NCBI RefSeq assembly: GCF_003032475.1
Contig: NZ_CP028369.1
Span: forward strand, 3,658,001-3,722,000
Direction: 5' to 3'
Source: Streptomyces sp. P3
GTDB taxonomy: Bacteria > Actinomycetota > Actinomycetes > Streptomycetales > Streptomycetaceae
Length of the DNA: 64,000 nucleotides
Shown here: positions 16,244 to 23,977 of the stretch, piece after piece
How positions within the stretch are numbered: the first letter of the stretch is position 1
Layout: the number at the start of each line of letters is the position of its first letter
Notes under the pieces: model-generated
Told to the model about the DNA's origin: nothing
What the model saw: the letters and a program-made list of their open reading frames with translations, nothing else
Database searches by the model: none
Program-made: the position numbers and the translations under genes

Positions 16244-17005
16244 TCAGAACAGGCCGTTGCCGTGCGGCAGTTCGGACGGTACCGGTGCGATGACGTCCCA
16301 GTGCTCGACGATCTTGCCGTCCGCGACGCGGAACAGGTCGTAGTAGGCGACCGCGACGCCGAACTCGCCCTCGGACTGCGTCAGGACGAAGTCGCCCTCG
16401 GCGATGACCTTGTGGACCTTCTTGTAGACGAGGTTCTTGCCCTGTTCGGCCCACTTCGCCGCGGCCGCCCCGAAACCGTCGAGACCGTCGGCGGCCTCGG
16501 TGTTGTGCTGGTGGTAGGTCTCGGTGGAGATGTAGTCGGTGAGCACCGAGTAGTCGGCACCGACGAGGACCTTCTCGGCGAACCCGGTCACCAGGGCGCG
16601 GTTGGCCTCGGTCTTGTCGACGTCGGTGACGGCGGCGGGGCCGTCGGTCTGGGAGCGGCCGGAGACGGTGACCTCGACCTCGGGGGTCAGGGCGTCCCAG
16701 TGCTCGGCCAGCCTGCCGTCGGCGTCGACGCGGAAGATGTCGAAGCCGACGAGCGGGTCGGGGCCGAACCCGTGGTAGGTGCCGTGCAGGGCGACCAGGT
16801 CGCCGTCGGCGATGACCCGGGCGCCTTCGTAGCGGAAGTCCTCGCCGAGGCCGGTCACGAGTGCGCGCAGCGCCTCGGGGCCGTCGGCGGCGAGGGCGCT
16901 GTGCTGCGTGTAGTCCGTGGCCGCCCAGCGGTCCACGGCGGAGGGGTCCTTGTCGCCGAACAGCTCCGAGGCGGCCTGGAGAACGGCGTTCTTTGCGTTG
17001 CTCAT
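16244..17005 (-). CDS. Tandem NTF2/SnoaL-like protein
   Basis: A 253-residue protein made of two NTF2-like domains. The first runs about 5-125 (DRWAATDYTQHSALAADGPE, DLVALHGTYHG, DIFRVDADGRLAEHWD) and the second about 130-250 (DYISTETYHQHNTEAADGLD, DFVLTQSEGEF, DLFRVADGKIVEHWD). Both keep the YxQH...EHWD core, so the gene arose by internal duplication. Relatives act as isomerases, cyclases or carriers. The start at 17005 has AAGGAAG upstream. It sits inside the sirtuin/macrodomain array, after a 159-base gap that could hold an internal promoter. Confidence 0.82.
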   Translation of the reverse strand: MSNAKNAVLQAASELFGDKDPSAVDRWAATDYTQHSALAADGPEALRALVTGLGEDFRYEGARVIADGDLVALHGTYHGFGPDPLVGFDIFRVDADGRLAEHWDALTPEVEVTVSGRSQTDGPAAVTDVDKTEANRALVTGFAEKVLVGADYSVLTDYISTETYHQHNTEAADGLDGFGAAAAKWAEQGKNLVYKKVHKVIAEGDFVLTQSEGEFGVAVAYYDLFRVADGKIVEHWDVIAPVPSELPHGNGLF

Positions 17006-17164
17006 GACGGTCTTCCTTGCGTGGGGGACCTGTGCGGGATGAACCGGAGGTCGAGTGGCGATATGTTCAAACTAGGCCGCTGCGAGGGGTCAACCGGGGC
17101 AGAAAAGGACTTCTGATGCTCAAAAAGCGACAGCTCGAGACTCGTGGGTGCTGACGCGTGTGTG
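17006..17164. other. Intergenic gap inside the sirtuin array
   Basis: The gap holds an AT-rich patch (17061-17074) on which a minus-strand promoter might sit, but no -35/-10 pair has a normal spacing. On the plus strand AAAAGGA followed by ATG opens only a 12-codon frame. Confidence 0.35.
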
Positions 17165-18076
17165 TCAGCCGAGGGCGGCGCGGACGACGTCGGCGAGGGG
17201 TGTGGCGGGGTGGCCGGTGAGGCGGGGCACGGCGTCGCTGACGCCGTCGAGCTCGCCGGACGCGATGGCCGTGTAGGTGGACACCCAGGCGTCCAGCTGC
17301 CACGGCGGGGCGCCGTAGGAGGCACGGGAGGCGTAGGCCTCCTCGAGCGTCTCCGGCCGGTAGGCGACCGTGCGTCCCAGCTGCTCGGACAGGATCACGG
17401 CCGCTTCGTCCAGGGTCAGGGACTCGGGGCCGGTCAGGTCGTAGGCGACGCCGGTGTGGTCGTCCGGACGGGAGAGCACCGCGGCGGCCGCGTCGGCGAT
17501 GTCGTCCTGGCCGACGAACGCGGCACGCCCCCGTCCGGCCGGACCGCGGATGACGCCGTCCTCACCGACCAGGTCGGGGACGAACTCGGCGTAGAGGTTG
17601 TCCCTGAGGAACGTGTACGCCAGTCCGCTCGCCCGGATGTGCTGCTCGGTGTGGAAGTGGTCGCGCGCCAGGGTGAAGGCGGCGTCGGGGGCCGCGCCGT
17701 AGAACGAGACGTACACCAGATGGCGCACTCCCGCCTCGGCGGCCGCGTCCACGAACGCCCTGTGCTGGGCGAGGCGGTCCACGCTCTCGGAGGCGGACAC
17801 CATGAAGACGGTGCGGATACCGGCGAGGGCCTCGGTCACCGCGGCCCGGTCGGCGTAGTCGCCGCGCACGGCCACCGCGCCGGGCAGTCGCGGAGCCCGC
17901 TCGGGGCGGCGGACCACCAGGGTCTGCGGGACGCCCCGGTCGGCCAGCCGCCGGGCCACCCGCCCGCCGAGACGGCCGGTGGCCCCGGTGACCGCGATCG
18001 TGGGGGCGGACACCTCCGGTGCCGCGGGTGCTGCGGATGTCTCGGATGCCTTGGATGCCTTGGATGCCTCGGACAT
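17165..18076 (-). CDS. NmrA/SDR-type NAD(P)H-binding reductase
   Basis: A 303-residue Rossmann protein related to NAD(P)H:quinone oxidoreductase QOR2 and NmrA-like proteins. The nucleotide loop is TIAVTGATGRLGGRVARRLA near residue 26; HLVYVSFYGAA, YTFLRDNLYAEF and VAYDLTGPESLTLDE are typical later motifs. The first 24 residues are low complexity (SEASKASKASETS) and are encoded by a 9-base repeat; the start at 18076 is nevertheless supported by GAGGAG eight bases upstream. It begins 46 bases after the sirtuin stop, so the two are probably one transcript. Confidence 0.85.
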   Translation of the reverse strand: MSEASKASKASETSAAPAAPEVSAPTIAVTGATGRLGGRVARRLADRGVPQTLVVRRPERAPRLPGAVAVRGDYADRAAVTEALAGIRTVFMVSASESVDRLAQHRAFVDAAAEAGVRHLVYVSFYGAAPDAAFTLARDHFHTEQHIRASGLAYTFLRDNLYAEFVPDLVGEDGVIRGPAGRGRAAFVGQDDIADAAAAVLSRPDDHTGVAYDLTGPESLTLDEAAVILSEQLGRTVAYRPETLEEAYASRASYGAPPWQLDAWVSTYTAIASGELDGVSDAVPRLTGHPATPLADVVRAALG

Positions 18077-18122
18077 GAATGGGTCTCCTCGCGTGGTGAC
18101 GTGGGCGCCCCGCCGGAACCCG

Positions 18123-18971
18123 TCAGGGATCGAGCCGGTCGAGCAGCCGGTCCGCCCCGAGGGGAACGGACAGGGCCCGCTCGCCGAGGTCTGCGGGTAC
18201 GTCGGGGTGTCGGGGGTTGATCCGGACGAGCCGGGCCCGGGGCGTCCGGCGCACCACGTCCTCCATGGGCAGGCGGATCACCCCCGGGGTATTGAATCCG
18301 GCGCCGAGTTCCAGGACGAGCAAGGTGCTGTCCCTGGGCGCGTCCTCGAGCCACCGCACCAGCCGCCGCCCCGCCGGCAGATAGGCCCGGTCGACGAACT
18401 CGGGACCGACCCGGACGTTGGGGAAGACCTCGCCGCCGCAGTTGGGGCACCGAGGCAGCGCCCGGGAGTCGGTCACCCGGCCCGTGTCACGGTCGTAGGC
18501 CGCGAGGATCGTGTCGAGGAACGGTTTGCTGGGCCATGTCTCAAGGGTGCACGGGACGGTGCACTGCAGGCGGCCGTAGTCGCCCTGCGGGGTGAAGACC
18601 CGGTCGGGGGCGAAACCGCTGCGGGCGAAGAGGGCGTCGACGTTGGACGTCGTCACCCAGTGGTCGCGCTCGCCCACCAGCGTCCTCAGCCGCCGGTACA
18701 GGGGGTTGGGGCCCGGGCTGTGACGGATGTCGTCGATGTGCACGGCCCAGTACCCCCACATCATGTCCTTCGGCAGGGGCGCGCCGAGCAGGTAGCGCGA
18801 GCGCAGACCGAGCCGGTGGAGCCCGGGCAGCAGTTCCCTGAAGCGTTCCGCGTCGCCGTAGTCGTAACCGGCCGCCGCGCTCAGACCGGCGCCGGCCGCG
18901 ACCAGGACCCGGTCGGACTCCTCCAGCCACGTGCGGATCGTCTCGTACGCCGCCCCTGCCACCCGCGCCAT
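18123..18971 (-). CDS. Class M-type sirtuin (SirTM-like, predicted ADP-ribosyltransferase)
   Basis: A 282-residue Sir2-fold enzyme. The NAD loop is GAGLSAAAGYDYGDAERF (27-44). The ribose-binding TSNVD contains Asn110. At the place of the catalytic histidine of ordinary sirtuins there is Gln129 (TPQGDYG), as described for class M sirtuins that ADP-ribosylate proteins rather than deacetylate. Zinc ligands are Cys137, Cys141, Cys175 and Cys178. The C-terminal half holds ELGAGFNTPGVIRLPMEDVV, where ordinary sirtuins have the GTS/N motif. ATG 18971 follows GGAGGGCG. The zinc macrodomain hydrolase lies in the same array, as in the firmicute systems, but no lipoate-protein ligase or GcvH-like gene is present in the window. 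Confidence 0.85.
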   Translation of the reverse strand: MARVAGAAYETIRTWLEESDRVLVAAGAGLSAAAGYDYGDAERFRELLPGLHRLGLRSRYLLGAPLPKDMMWGYWAVHIDDIRHSPGPNPLYRRLRTLVGERDHWVTTSNVDALFARSGFAPDRVFTPQGDYGRLQCTVPCTLETWPSKPFLDTILAAYDRDTGRVTDSRALPRCPNCGGEVFPNVRVGPEFVDRAYLPAGRRLVRWLEDAPRDSTLLVLELGAGFNTPGVIRLPMEDVVRRTPRARLVRINPRHPDVPADLGERALSVPLGADRLLDRLDP

Positions 18972-19067
18972 CGCCCTCCGCCGTCCTTTCCGGATTCCGC
19001 CGGGACAGGGAGAATCCGCCCCTTCGGCAGTACGACCAACGTACGAGGACGACAGAGGACGTCCCGA

Positions 19068-19081
19068 TAAACTTGTGACTG
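19068..19081 (+). promoter_or_regulatory. -10 element; AraC message may be leaderless
   Basis: TAAACT (19068-19073) lies eight bases before ATG 19082, and no ribosome binding site precedes that ATG. The expected start point therefore coincides with the start codon, the usual layout of leaderless actinomycete messages. Confidence 0.35.
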
Positions 19082-19981
19082 ATGATGGCCAAAACGCGAC
19101 ACGGTTCGTCGAAGGAGATCCTCGAGGTCCCCTTCGCTCCGCCCGCGGGTACCCCGGCCGGAGTCGAGGTCATGTCACTGGCGGAGCTGCGCCGCCGTGT
19201 CTCCGCGCCCACCCTGGGCCGGCCGCTGCGCCCCGACTTCCACCATCTGCTCACCCTCACGACGGGCGGCCTCCGGCACACCGTCGACTTCACCGCTCAC
19301 GTGCTGCGGCCCGGGTCCTGGCTGTGGGTGCGCCCGGGGCAGGTGCATCAGTGGGGTGCCCTCGGCCGGGCCGAGGGCACGCTGGTCCTCTTCCGGCAGG
19401 ACGCGCTCGACGCGGCCACCGCGACGGCCGCCCGGGTCGACGACCCGCACGCACCCGTCGTCACCACCCCCGTCGCCGACGACGCGCAGGCCCTGACCAT
19501 GGCCGCGGAGCATCTGAGCCGCGAGTTCCAGGCACTCGGCCATCTCCCCCTGGAGGTGCACATGGCGGCCCTGCGTCACCTCCTGGCCGTCCTCCTGCTG
19601 CGGCTCGCCCACCTCACCGTCCCGGTCGGCAGCGCCGCACCGGAACCCGACGAGACGTACCTGCGGTTCCGGGACGCGGTCGAACGGGACTTCACCCGCA
19701 CCCGGCGGGTGGAGGACTACGCCCGCACGCTCGGCTATTCGGGCCGCACCCTCTCCCGGGCGACGCTGGCGGGCGCCGGGCTCAGTGCGAAGGAGTTCGT
19801 CGACCGCCGGGTCGTGCTGGAGGCGAAGCGGCTGCTGGCGCACGGCGACCGGACCGCGGCCCAGATCTCGGACCAGCTCGGCTTCGTCAACCCCTCCCAG
19901 TTCAGCAAGTACTTCCTGCACCGCACGGGCCAGTCCCCGATCGAGTTCCGCAAGGAGGTCCGCGGGCGGGGCGACGGCTGA
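19082..19981 (+). CDS. AraC family transcriptional regulator
   Basis: A 299-residue activator-type regulator. The N-terminal half is a cupin-like ligand domain (FHHLLTLTTGGLRHTVDF, GSWLWVRPGQVHQWG). The C-terminal pair of helix-turn-helix units covers about 195-295: RVEDYARTLGYSGRTLSRAT and TAAQISDQLGFVNPSQFSKY followed by the FLHRTGQSPIEFRK signature. It is transcribed divergently from the sirtuin gene across 110 bases and is the obvious local regulator of the sirtuin/macrodomain array, though no operator could be assigned. ATG 19082 or 19085 may be used. Confidence 0.88.
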   Translation: MMAKTRHGSSKEILEVPFAPPAGTPAGVEVMSLAELRRRVSAPTLGRPLRPDFHHLLTLTTGGLRHTVDFTAHVLRPGSWLWVRPGQVHQWGALGRAEGTLVLFRQDALDAATATAARVDDPHAPVVTTPVADDAQALTMAAEHLSREFQALGHLPLEVHMAALRHLLAVLLLRLAHLTVPVGSAAPEPDETYLRFRDAVERDFTRTRRVEDYARTLGYSGRTLSRATLAGAGLSAKEFVDRRVVLEAKRLLAHGDRTAAQISDQLGFVNPSQFSKYFLHRTGQSPIEFRKEVRGRGDG

Positions 19982-20008
19982 CCCGCCCCCACCGCCGGCG
20001 CCGACCAG

Positions 20009-20476
20009 ATGCTGGTGCTGGCCTCCAAGGGGCGCAGGATCTCGGCGCGTGTGGTGGACACGCTGATCGCGTTCGGGGTGGCGTATCTCCTCCTGGTCGG
20101 CCTGGCGGGGTCGACGAGCGACGACGGGGCGATTCTGGTCATCGCGTCCGTGAGCCTGGTGGGCGGCGCGCTGCTCTACTACCTGCCCCTGGTGCACTGG
20201 TGGGGCACCACCGTCGGCAAGCGGGTCCTCGGGCTGCGGGTGGTCCGGCTGTGGTCGGACGGGACGCTTCCGCCGTCCTGGAAGGACACGTTCCTCCGTG
20301 AGTTCGACCGGGCCGCCTTCCTGTCGATTCCGGTGCTGAACGTGTTGGTCGGGGCGATCCTGCTCGCGCAGATGGCCAAGGGCCGGGGGACCTACCACCA
20401 GAGCAAGTTCGATCGCGCGGCGCGCACCGTCCTCGTGCGGTGGCCCGGCGTGCGCGCCCGGTCTGTCGCGGCGTAG
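20009..20476 (+). CDS. RDD family membrane protein
   Basis: A 155-residue protein with about three membrane helices (TLIAFGVAYLLLVGLAG, ILVIASVSLVGGALLYYLPL, FLSIPVLNVLVGAILLAQ). RISARVVDTLI carries the Arg-Asp pair and GTTVGKRVLGLRVVR the conserved loop. ATG 20009 has no good ribosome binding site. The same frame continues upstream as PAPTAGADQ, the proline-rich lead typical of longer RDD proteins, back to the AraC stop codon 27 bases before. It may be translated by coupling to AraC, or it has lost its N-terminus. Function unknown. Confidence 0.75.
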   Translation: MLVLASKGRRISARVVDTLIAFGVAYLLLVGLAGSTSDDGAILVIASVSLVGGALLYYLPLVHWWGTTVGKRVLGLRVVRLWSDGTLPPSWKDTFLREFDRAAFLSIPVLNVLVGAILLAQMAKGRGTYHQSKFDRAARTVLVRWPGVRARSVAA

Positions 20477-20537
20477 CCACGGGTTCGCCGCAGGCAGTCC
20501 CGGCTGCTCCTCGCTTCGCCCGCCGTCCGACACCCCG

Positions 20538-21701
20538 CTAGAACAGGCGGGTGTTCCAGGTCAGTTGGCGGGTGAGGTCGTCGTCGCCCGGACGGGGCGG
20601 GGGCGGGGCGCCGGTGGGGTGGGGAGCGGGGGTGTGGACGCCGCGGGAGATGTTGCCGCTGACCGTGGTGTTGTGCTCCACGCGGGGGCGGCGGAGCGTC
20701 TCGTAGAGGGTGAGCGCGGACTCGGGGTCCGGGGCGTCGCGCAGGCACTTCGCGAGGATCACCGCGTCCTCCAGGGCCATCGACGCGCCCTGTCCGGTCG
20801 CGGGGGAGGCCGCGTGCGCCGCGTCGCCGATCAGCAGCGTGCGGCCCGAGCGCCAGGGCGTGCCGTTGGGGATCTCGGTGGCGTCGGTGACCAGCACGGG
20901 GGCCTTGGTGGACGCGACGACGTCCGCGGCGGGCGTGCGGTCGGCGCGCAGCAGCGCGACGAGCAGGTCCCGCCAGTGGCCGGGGCCCGCATCCGCGATC
21001 TCGTCGGCGGTCAGCGGCTCGGCGGCGTCGACGCGGGCGAACCAGGAGGTTTCCCCGCCCGGTGACGTCATGTGGCCGAAGGCGACCGCGCTGCCGCGGG
21101 TCATGGTGATGTACGCCGTCTCGTCGACGCCGCTCACCGGAGCGTCGGCGGTGTAGCCGTAGAAGACGCGCTGCCCCGCGTGACACGGCGCCGCGGTGGG
21201 GGCGATGGTCCGGCGGACGGTGGAGTTCAGGCCGTCCGCGCCGAGCAGCAGGTCGCCGGTGGCCGTGCCGCCGTCCGTGAAGTGCGCGGTGACGCCCTCG
21301 GGGCCCTCCGAGACGGAGACGAGGCGCGTGCCGTGGACGATCTCGACGCCCCGCCGGACAGCCTGCGCCTGCAGCGCCGCGCTGAGCTCGCCGCGGCGCA
21401 GGCACCGGTACCGCAGCCGGGGATCGCCGGCCTCCCCGAGCGGGACGTGGGCCGTCTCGGCGCCCGTCGCGTCCACCACGCGCATCGAGGTGAGCGGGAA
21501 GCCGAGCGAGGTCACCGCGTCCGACGCGTCGATCTGGGCCAGCGCCCGCAGGCCGTTGCTCGCGAGGGTGAGGAACGCGCCGACGTCCTCGGCGGAGTCG
21601 GGGTGCGCCTCGTACACGACGGCCTGCTGCCCCGCCTTCCGCAGCGCCAGCGCCGCCGCGGTGCCGGCGATCCCGCCGCCGATGACCAGTACGCGCGCCA
21701 T
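20538..21701 (-). CDS. FAD-dependent aromatic monooxygenase (PHBH-type)
   Basis: A 387-residue class A flavoprotein hydroxylase. The ADP-binding loop is VLVIGGGIAGTAAALALRKA at the N-terminus; the DG motif is LLLGADGLNSTVRR, and the second FAD/ribityl motif is TLLIGDAAHAASPATGQGAS. No membrane segment. It probably oxygenates a small aromatic or polyketide-type substrate with NAD(P)H. The ATG at 21701 places the glycine loop near residue 8, as usual; the ribosome site (GGGACAGGG) is modest. It lies 109 bases downstream of the luciferase-like gene on the same strand. Confidence 0.85.
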   Translation of the reverse strand: MARVLVIGGGIAGTAAALALRKAGQQAVVYEAHPDSAEDVGAFLTLASNGLRALAQIDASDAVTSLGFPLTSMRVVDATGAETAHVPLGEAGDPRLRYRCLRRGELSAALQAQAVRRGVEIVHGTRLVSVSEGPEGVTAHFTDGGTATGDLLLGADGLNSTVRRTIAPTAAPCHAGQRVFYGYTADAPVSGVDETAYITMTRGSAVAFGHMTSPGGETSWFARVDAAEPLTADEIADAGPGHWRDLLVALLRADRTPAADVVASTKAPVLVTDATEIPNGTPWRSGRTLLIGDAAHAASPATGQGASMALEDAVILAKCLRDAPDPESALTLYETLRRPRVEHNTTVSGNISRGVHTPAPHPTGAPPPPRPGDDDLTRQLTWNTRLF

Positions 21702-21810
21702 CCCTGTCCCCGTTCTCTCCGTGTCCGAACGTGTCCGGACGTGCACGGATCGTCCTGCCCGCGATCCTGTGCGGGGGAACGTCCGGGCGGTGGCAGGGAG
21801 TTCCCCGGCC

Positions 21811-22746
21811 TCAGCGCCCGAGGGACGCCAGCAGCGCCGCGAGCTGCCCAAGAGGCTCCGGGCCCACGACGCGCAGGACGACGGTGTCCGCGCCGGAGGC
21901 GTGCAGGGCGCGCACGTCGTCGGCGGCCTGCGCGGGCGTGCCGGAGACGGTGAACACCTCGTCCTGAGGGCGGCCGAGCCAGGCACCGTGGCCCTCGGTG
22001 TGCGGGTGCAGGGTGCGCGCGACGTCGTCGGCGTCGTCGCCCACGCAGGCGAACGACAGTACGGTCAGGGTGTGTTCGGGACCCGCGCCGCCCTTGGCTG
22101 TCAGGGCCCGGGTGTTCTCCAGGTCGGCCGGCCCGTGGCCCTCGGCGATCAGCACGCCGTCCGCGACCCGCCCGGCCAGCTCCAGCGAGCGGGGCCGGAC
22201 GACGCCCGCGATCACCGGCGGCACCAGGACCGGTGGATGCACCAGCGTGACGCCGTCCAGGCGCACTTCACGGCCGTCGAGCTGGACCCTCTCACCGCGC
22301 AGCAGCGTACGCACGGAGGTGATCGTCTCCTCCAGCAGGGCCAGCGGCGACCGGGGCGCGACGCCGACCGACTCCATCCACTCCCGCACCCCGTGCCCGA
22401 CCCCGGCGACCAGCCGTCCGGGGAACACCCGGGCCAGCGTGGCCAGTTCCATGGCCAGCAGCGCCGGGCTGCGCAGCGGGGCGGGGGCGATGCCGATGCC
22501 GACCCGGATGCGTTCGGTGGCTCCCAGCGCCACGGCCGCCGCCGACACCCCGCCGTTCCACCCGAGGTCCTCGACCACCCACAGGTCGTCCACGCCGAGC
22601 GCCTCGGCCTCCCGCGCGAAACCGGGCAGGTCCTCGGGCGCCCAGTCCCGGTCGTACATGACACCGAGCCGTACGTTCGCCTCTTTCGCCTCGTTCAAGT
22701 GGTTGGAGGTGTTCGAGTCGTTCGAGTCGCTCGTCATCTTCGTCAT
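21811..22746 (-). CDS. Luciferase-like (LLM) flavin-dependent oxidoreductase
   Basis: A 311-residue TIM-barrel monooxygenase of the bacterial luciferase/F420-dependent reductase superfamily. LGVMYDRDWAPEDLPGFARE opens the barrel; ATERIRVGIGIAPAPLRSPA and RLVAGVGHGVREWMESVG are the FMN/F420-binding strands. The first 25 residues (TKMTSDSNDSNTSNHLNEAK) are low complexity and partly encoded by short tandem repeats; the true start may be internal. Known class M sirtuin operons also carry luciferase-like monooxygenases, so the proximity to the sirtuin array (3 kb) may matter. It probably shares a transcript with the FAD monooxygenase. Confidence 0.8.
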   Translation of the reverse strand: MTKMTSDSNDSNTSNHLNEAKEANVRLGVMYDRDWAPEDLPGFAREAEALGVDDLWVVEDLGWNGGVSAAAVALGATERIRVGIGIAPAPLRSPALLAMELATLARVFPGRLVAGVGHGVREWMESVGVAPRSPLALLEETITSVRTLLRGERVQLDGREVRLDGVTLVHPPVLVPPVIAGVVRPRSLELAGRVADGVLIAEGHGPADLENTRALTAKGGAGPEHTLTVLSFACVGDDADDVARTLHPHTEGHGAWLGRPQDEVFTVSGTPAQAADDVRALHASGADTVVLRVVGPEPLGQLAALLASLGR

Positions 22747-22777
22747 GGCTCGGAACCTACTTCCTGTCAGGCCGCGA

Positions 22778-22811
22778 AGGCTCCGCCCCGACGAGTGCCG
22801 GGACGGAGCCT
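22778..22811 (-). terminator. Terminator after second GH5 gene
   Basis: AGGCTCCG (22778-22785) pairs with CGGAGCCT (22804-22811) to give an 8-bp stem with an 18-base loop that can add further G-C pairs. It lies about 60 bases past the GH5 stop on the minus strand. Confidence 0.5.
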
Positions 22812-22869
22812 CCGGGGTGGGGGGAGTGGGGGGAGTGGGGTGGTCGGGGGTGGGTGGGCCGGCCCGGAG

Positions 22870-23958
22870 TCAGCCCTTGACCGGCTTGCCGCGGCCCCAG
22901 GCCCACGCGAGGCGGTCGGCGCCGGACTGGTTGGTCGTGGCCAGCCAGGGACGGTCGGCTGGGCCCACGAGGGTCTGCACCGAGTAGATGTCGTCGGTGC
23001 GCAGGCCCGGCCAGTACACCGAACCCATCTTCAGCTCGCGGAAGGTGTCGGTGACGGCCTGGACGAAGTTGACGAAGTTGTCGTCCGGTGTCTTCACGTT
23101 GTAGTTCAGACCGGTCGTCATCGGGGCGCCGAACTCGTCCGCGACGGTACGGCTCGCGCAGTCGCCGATGCGCACCTTCAGGTCGGCCACCCACTGGTCG
23201 TAGGTCGCGTAGTCCTTCCAGAACCCGTAGTGGTGCAGGGAGAGGTACGTGCCCTTCAGCCTCGGGTCCGCGCAGACCGTGGTGACGTGGTCGTTGTAGC
23301 CCGCACCGCTGACGAAGACGCGGTTGCGCGGCACCTTGGAGTACGTCGACAGCCACTTCGCCGCGATGTCGGCCCACTGGGCGTCGGTGTAGCCGTGCGG
23401 CTCGTTCATCGGCTCGAAGTAGACGCGCTCGTCGTTCTTGTAGGTCTTGACGACGGTGTTCCACATCGGCCAGTAGGCGGCCTCGTCGTCGATGAAGCCG
23501 TCCTTCTGGGCGCCCGTGCCCTCCCAGTACGAGACGATGACCTTGAAGCCCTGGTCGGAGGCCGCGTCGATGACCCCGCGGTACGACTTCCAGTACGCGC
23601 CGTTGACCGTGTACGGGTTGATCGGCAGCCGCACGGTGTTCGCGCCGAGGTTCACGCGGAACGCGGCGATGATCCGGCTCGCCTTGGCATAGGTCTGGCG
23701 GTAGCTGTCCGTGGTCTTCAGGCCGGACAGCTGCAGGTGGTCGTCGGCGAAGTTGTCGCGCGGGTCTGCCCAGTTCACGCCCTTGAACTGGGTGGTGTCG
23801 GCGGTCGGCCGGGACCCGTGGTGCGCCGGGGCGGCGGGGGTGGCGGAGGCCGGGCTGCCGGCCAGGGTCGCGCCCGTGACGGCGGCGACGGCGACCGCGG
23901 CGAAGGCGGCGCGCAGGCGGGGGGAGGCGAAGGACGCTGCGGTGGGGGACTTACGCAT
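22870..23958 (-). CDS. Secreted GH5-family hydrolase without CBM
   Basis: A 362-residue exported enzyme, paralogue of the GH5-CBM13 protein at 11917. A signal peptide covers about 1-40 (RLRAAFAAVAVAAVTGATLA). The catalytic barrel begins at FKGVNWADPRDN; acid/base Glu186 lies in YFEPMNEPHGY and nucleophile Glu275 in TVADEFGAP, the same residue numbers as in the paralogue. It ends right after the barrel (RLAWAWGRGKP), with no binding module. ATG 23958 follows GAAAGGG. Two operators of the same type as those of the paralogue lie upstream, so both enzymes are probably induced together on the same beta-mannan- or glucan-type substrate. Confidence 0.88.
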   Translation of the reverse strand: MRKSPTAASFASPRLRAAFAAVAVAAVTGATLAGSPASATPAAPAHHGSRPTADTTQFKGVNWADPRDNFADDHLQLSGLKTTDSYRQTYAKASRIIAAFRVNLGANTVRLPINPYTVNGAYWKSYRGVIDAASDQGFKVIVSYWEGTGAQKDGFIDDEAAYWPMWNTVVKTYKNDERVYFEPMNEPHGYTDAQWADIAAKWLSTYSKVPRNRVFVSGAGYNDHVTTVCADPRLKGTYLSLHHYGFWKDYATYDQWVADLKVRIGDCASRTVADEFGAPMTTGLNYNVKTPDDNFVNFVQAVTDTFRELKMGSVYWPGLRTDDIYSVQTLVGPADRPWLATTNQSGADRLAWAWGRGKPVKG

Positions 23959-23977
23959 CTACGTGCCCTTTCAAGAC

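Noticed and set aside
17115..17153. 12-codon frame MLKKRQLETRGC with a ribosome site
   Set aside because: Too short to support; probably chance in the gap of the sirtuin array, although a leader peptide cannot be excluded.
18274..18292. Further copy of the GATCACCCCCGG element
   Set aside because: It lies inside the sirtuin coding sequence and is explained by codon use; only part of the 16-bp repeat matches.
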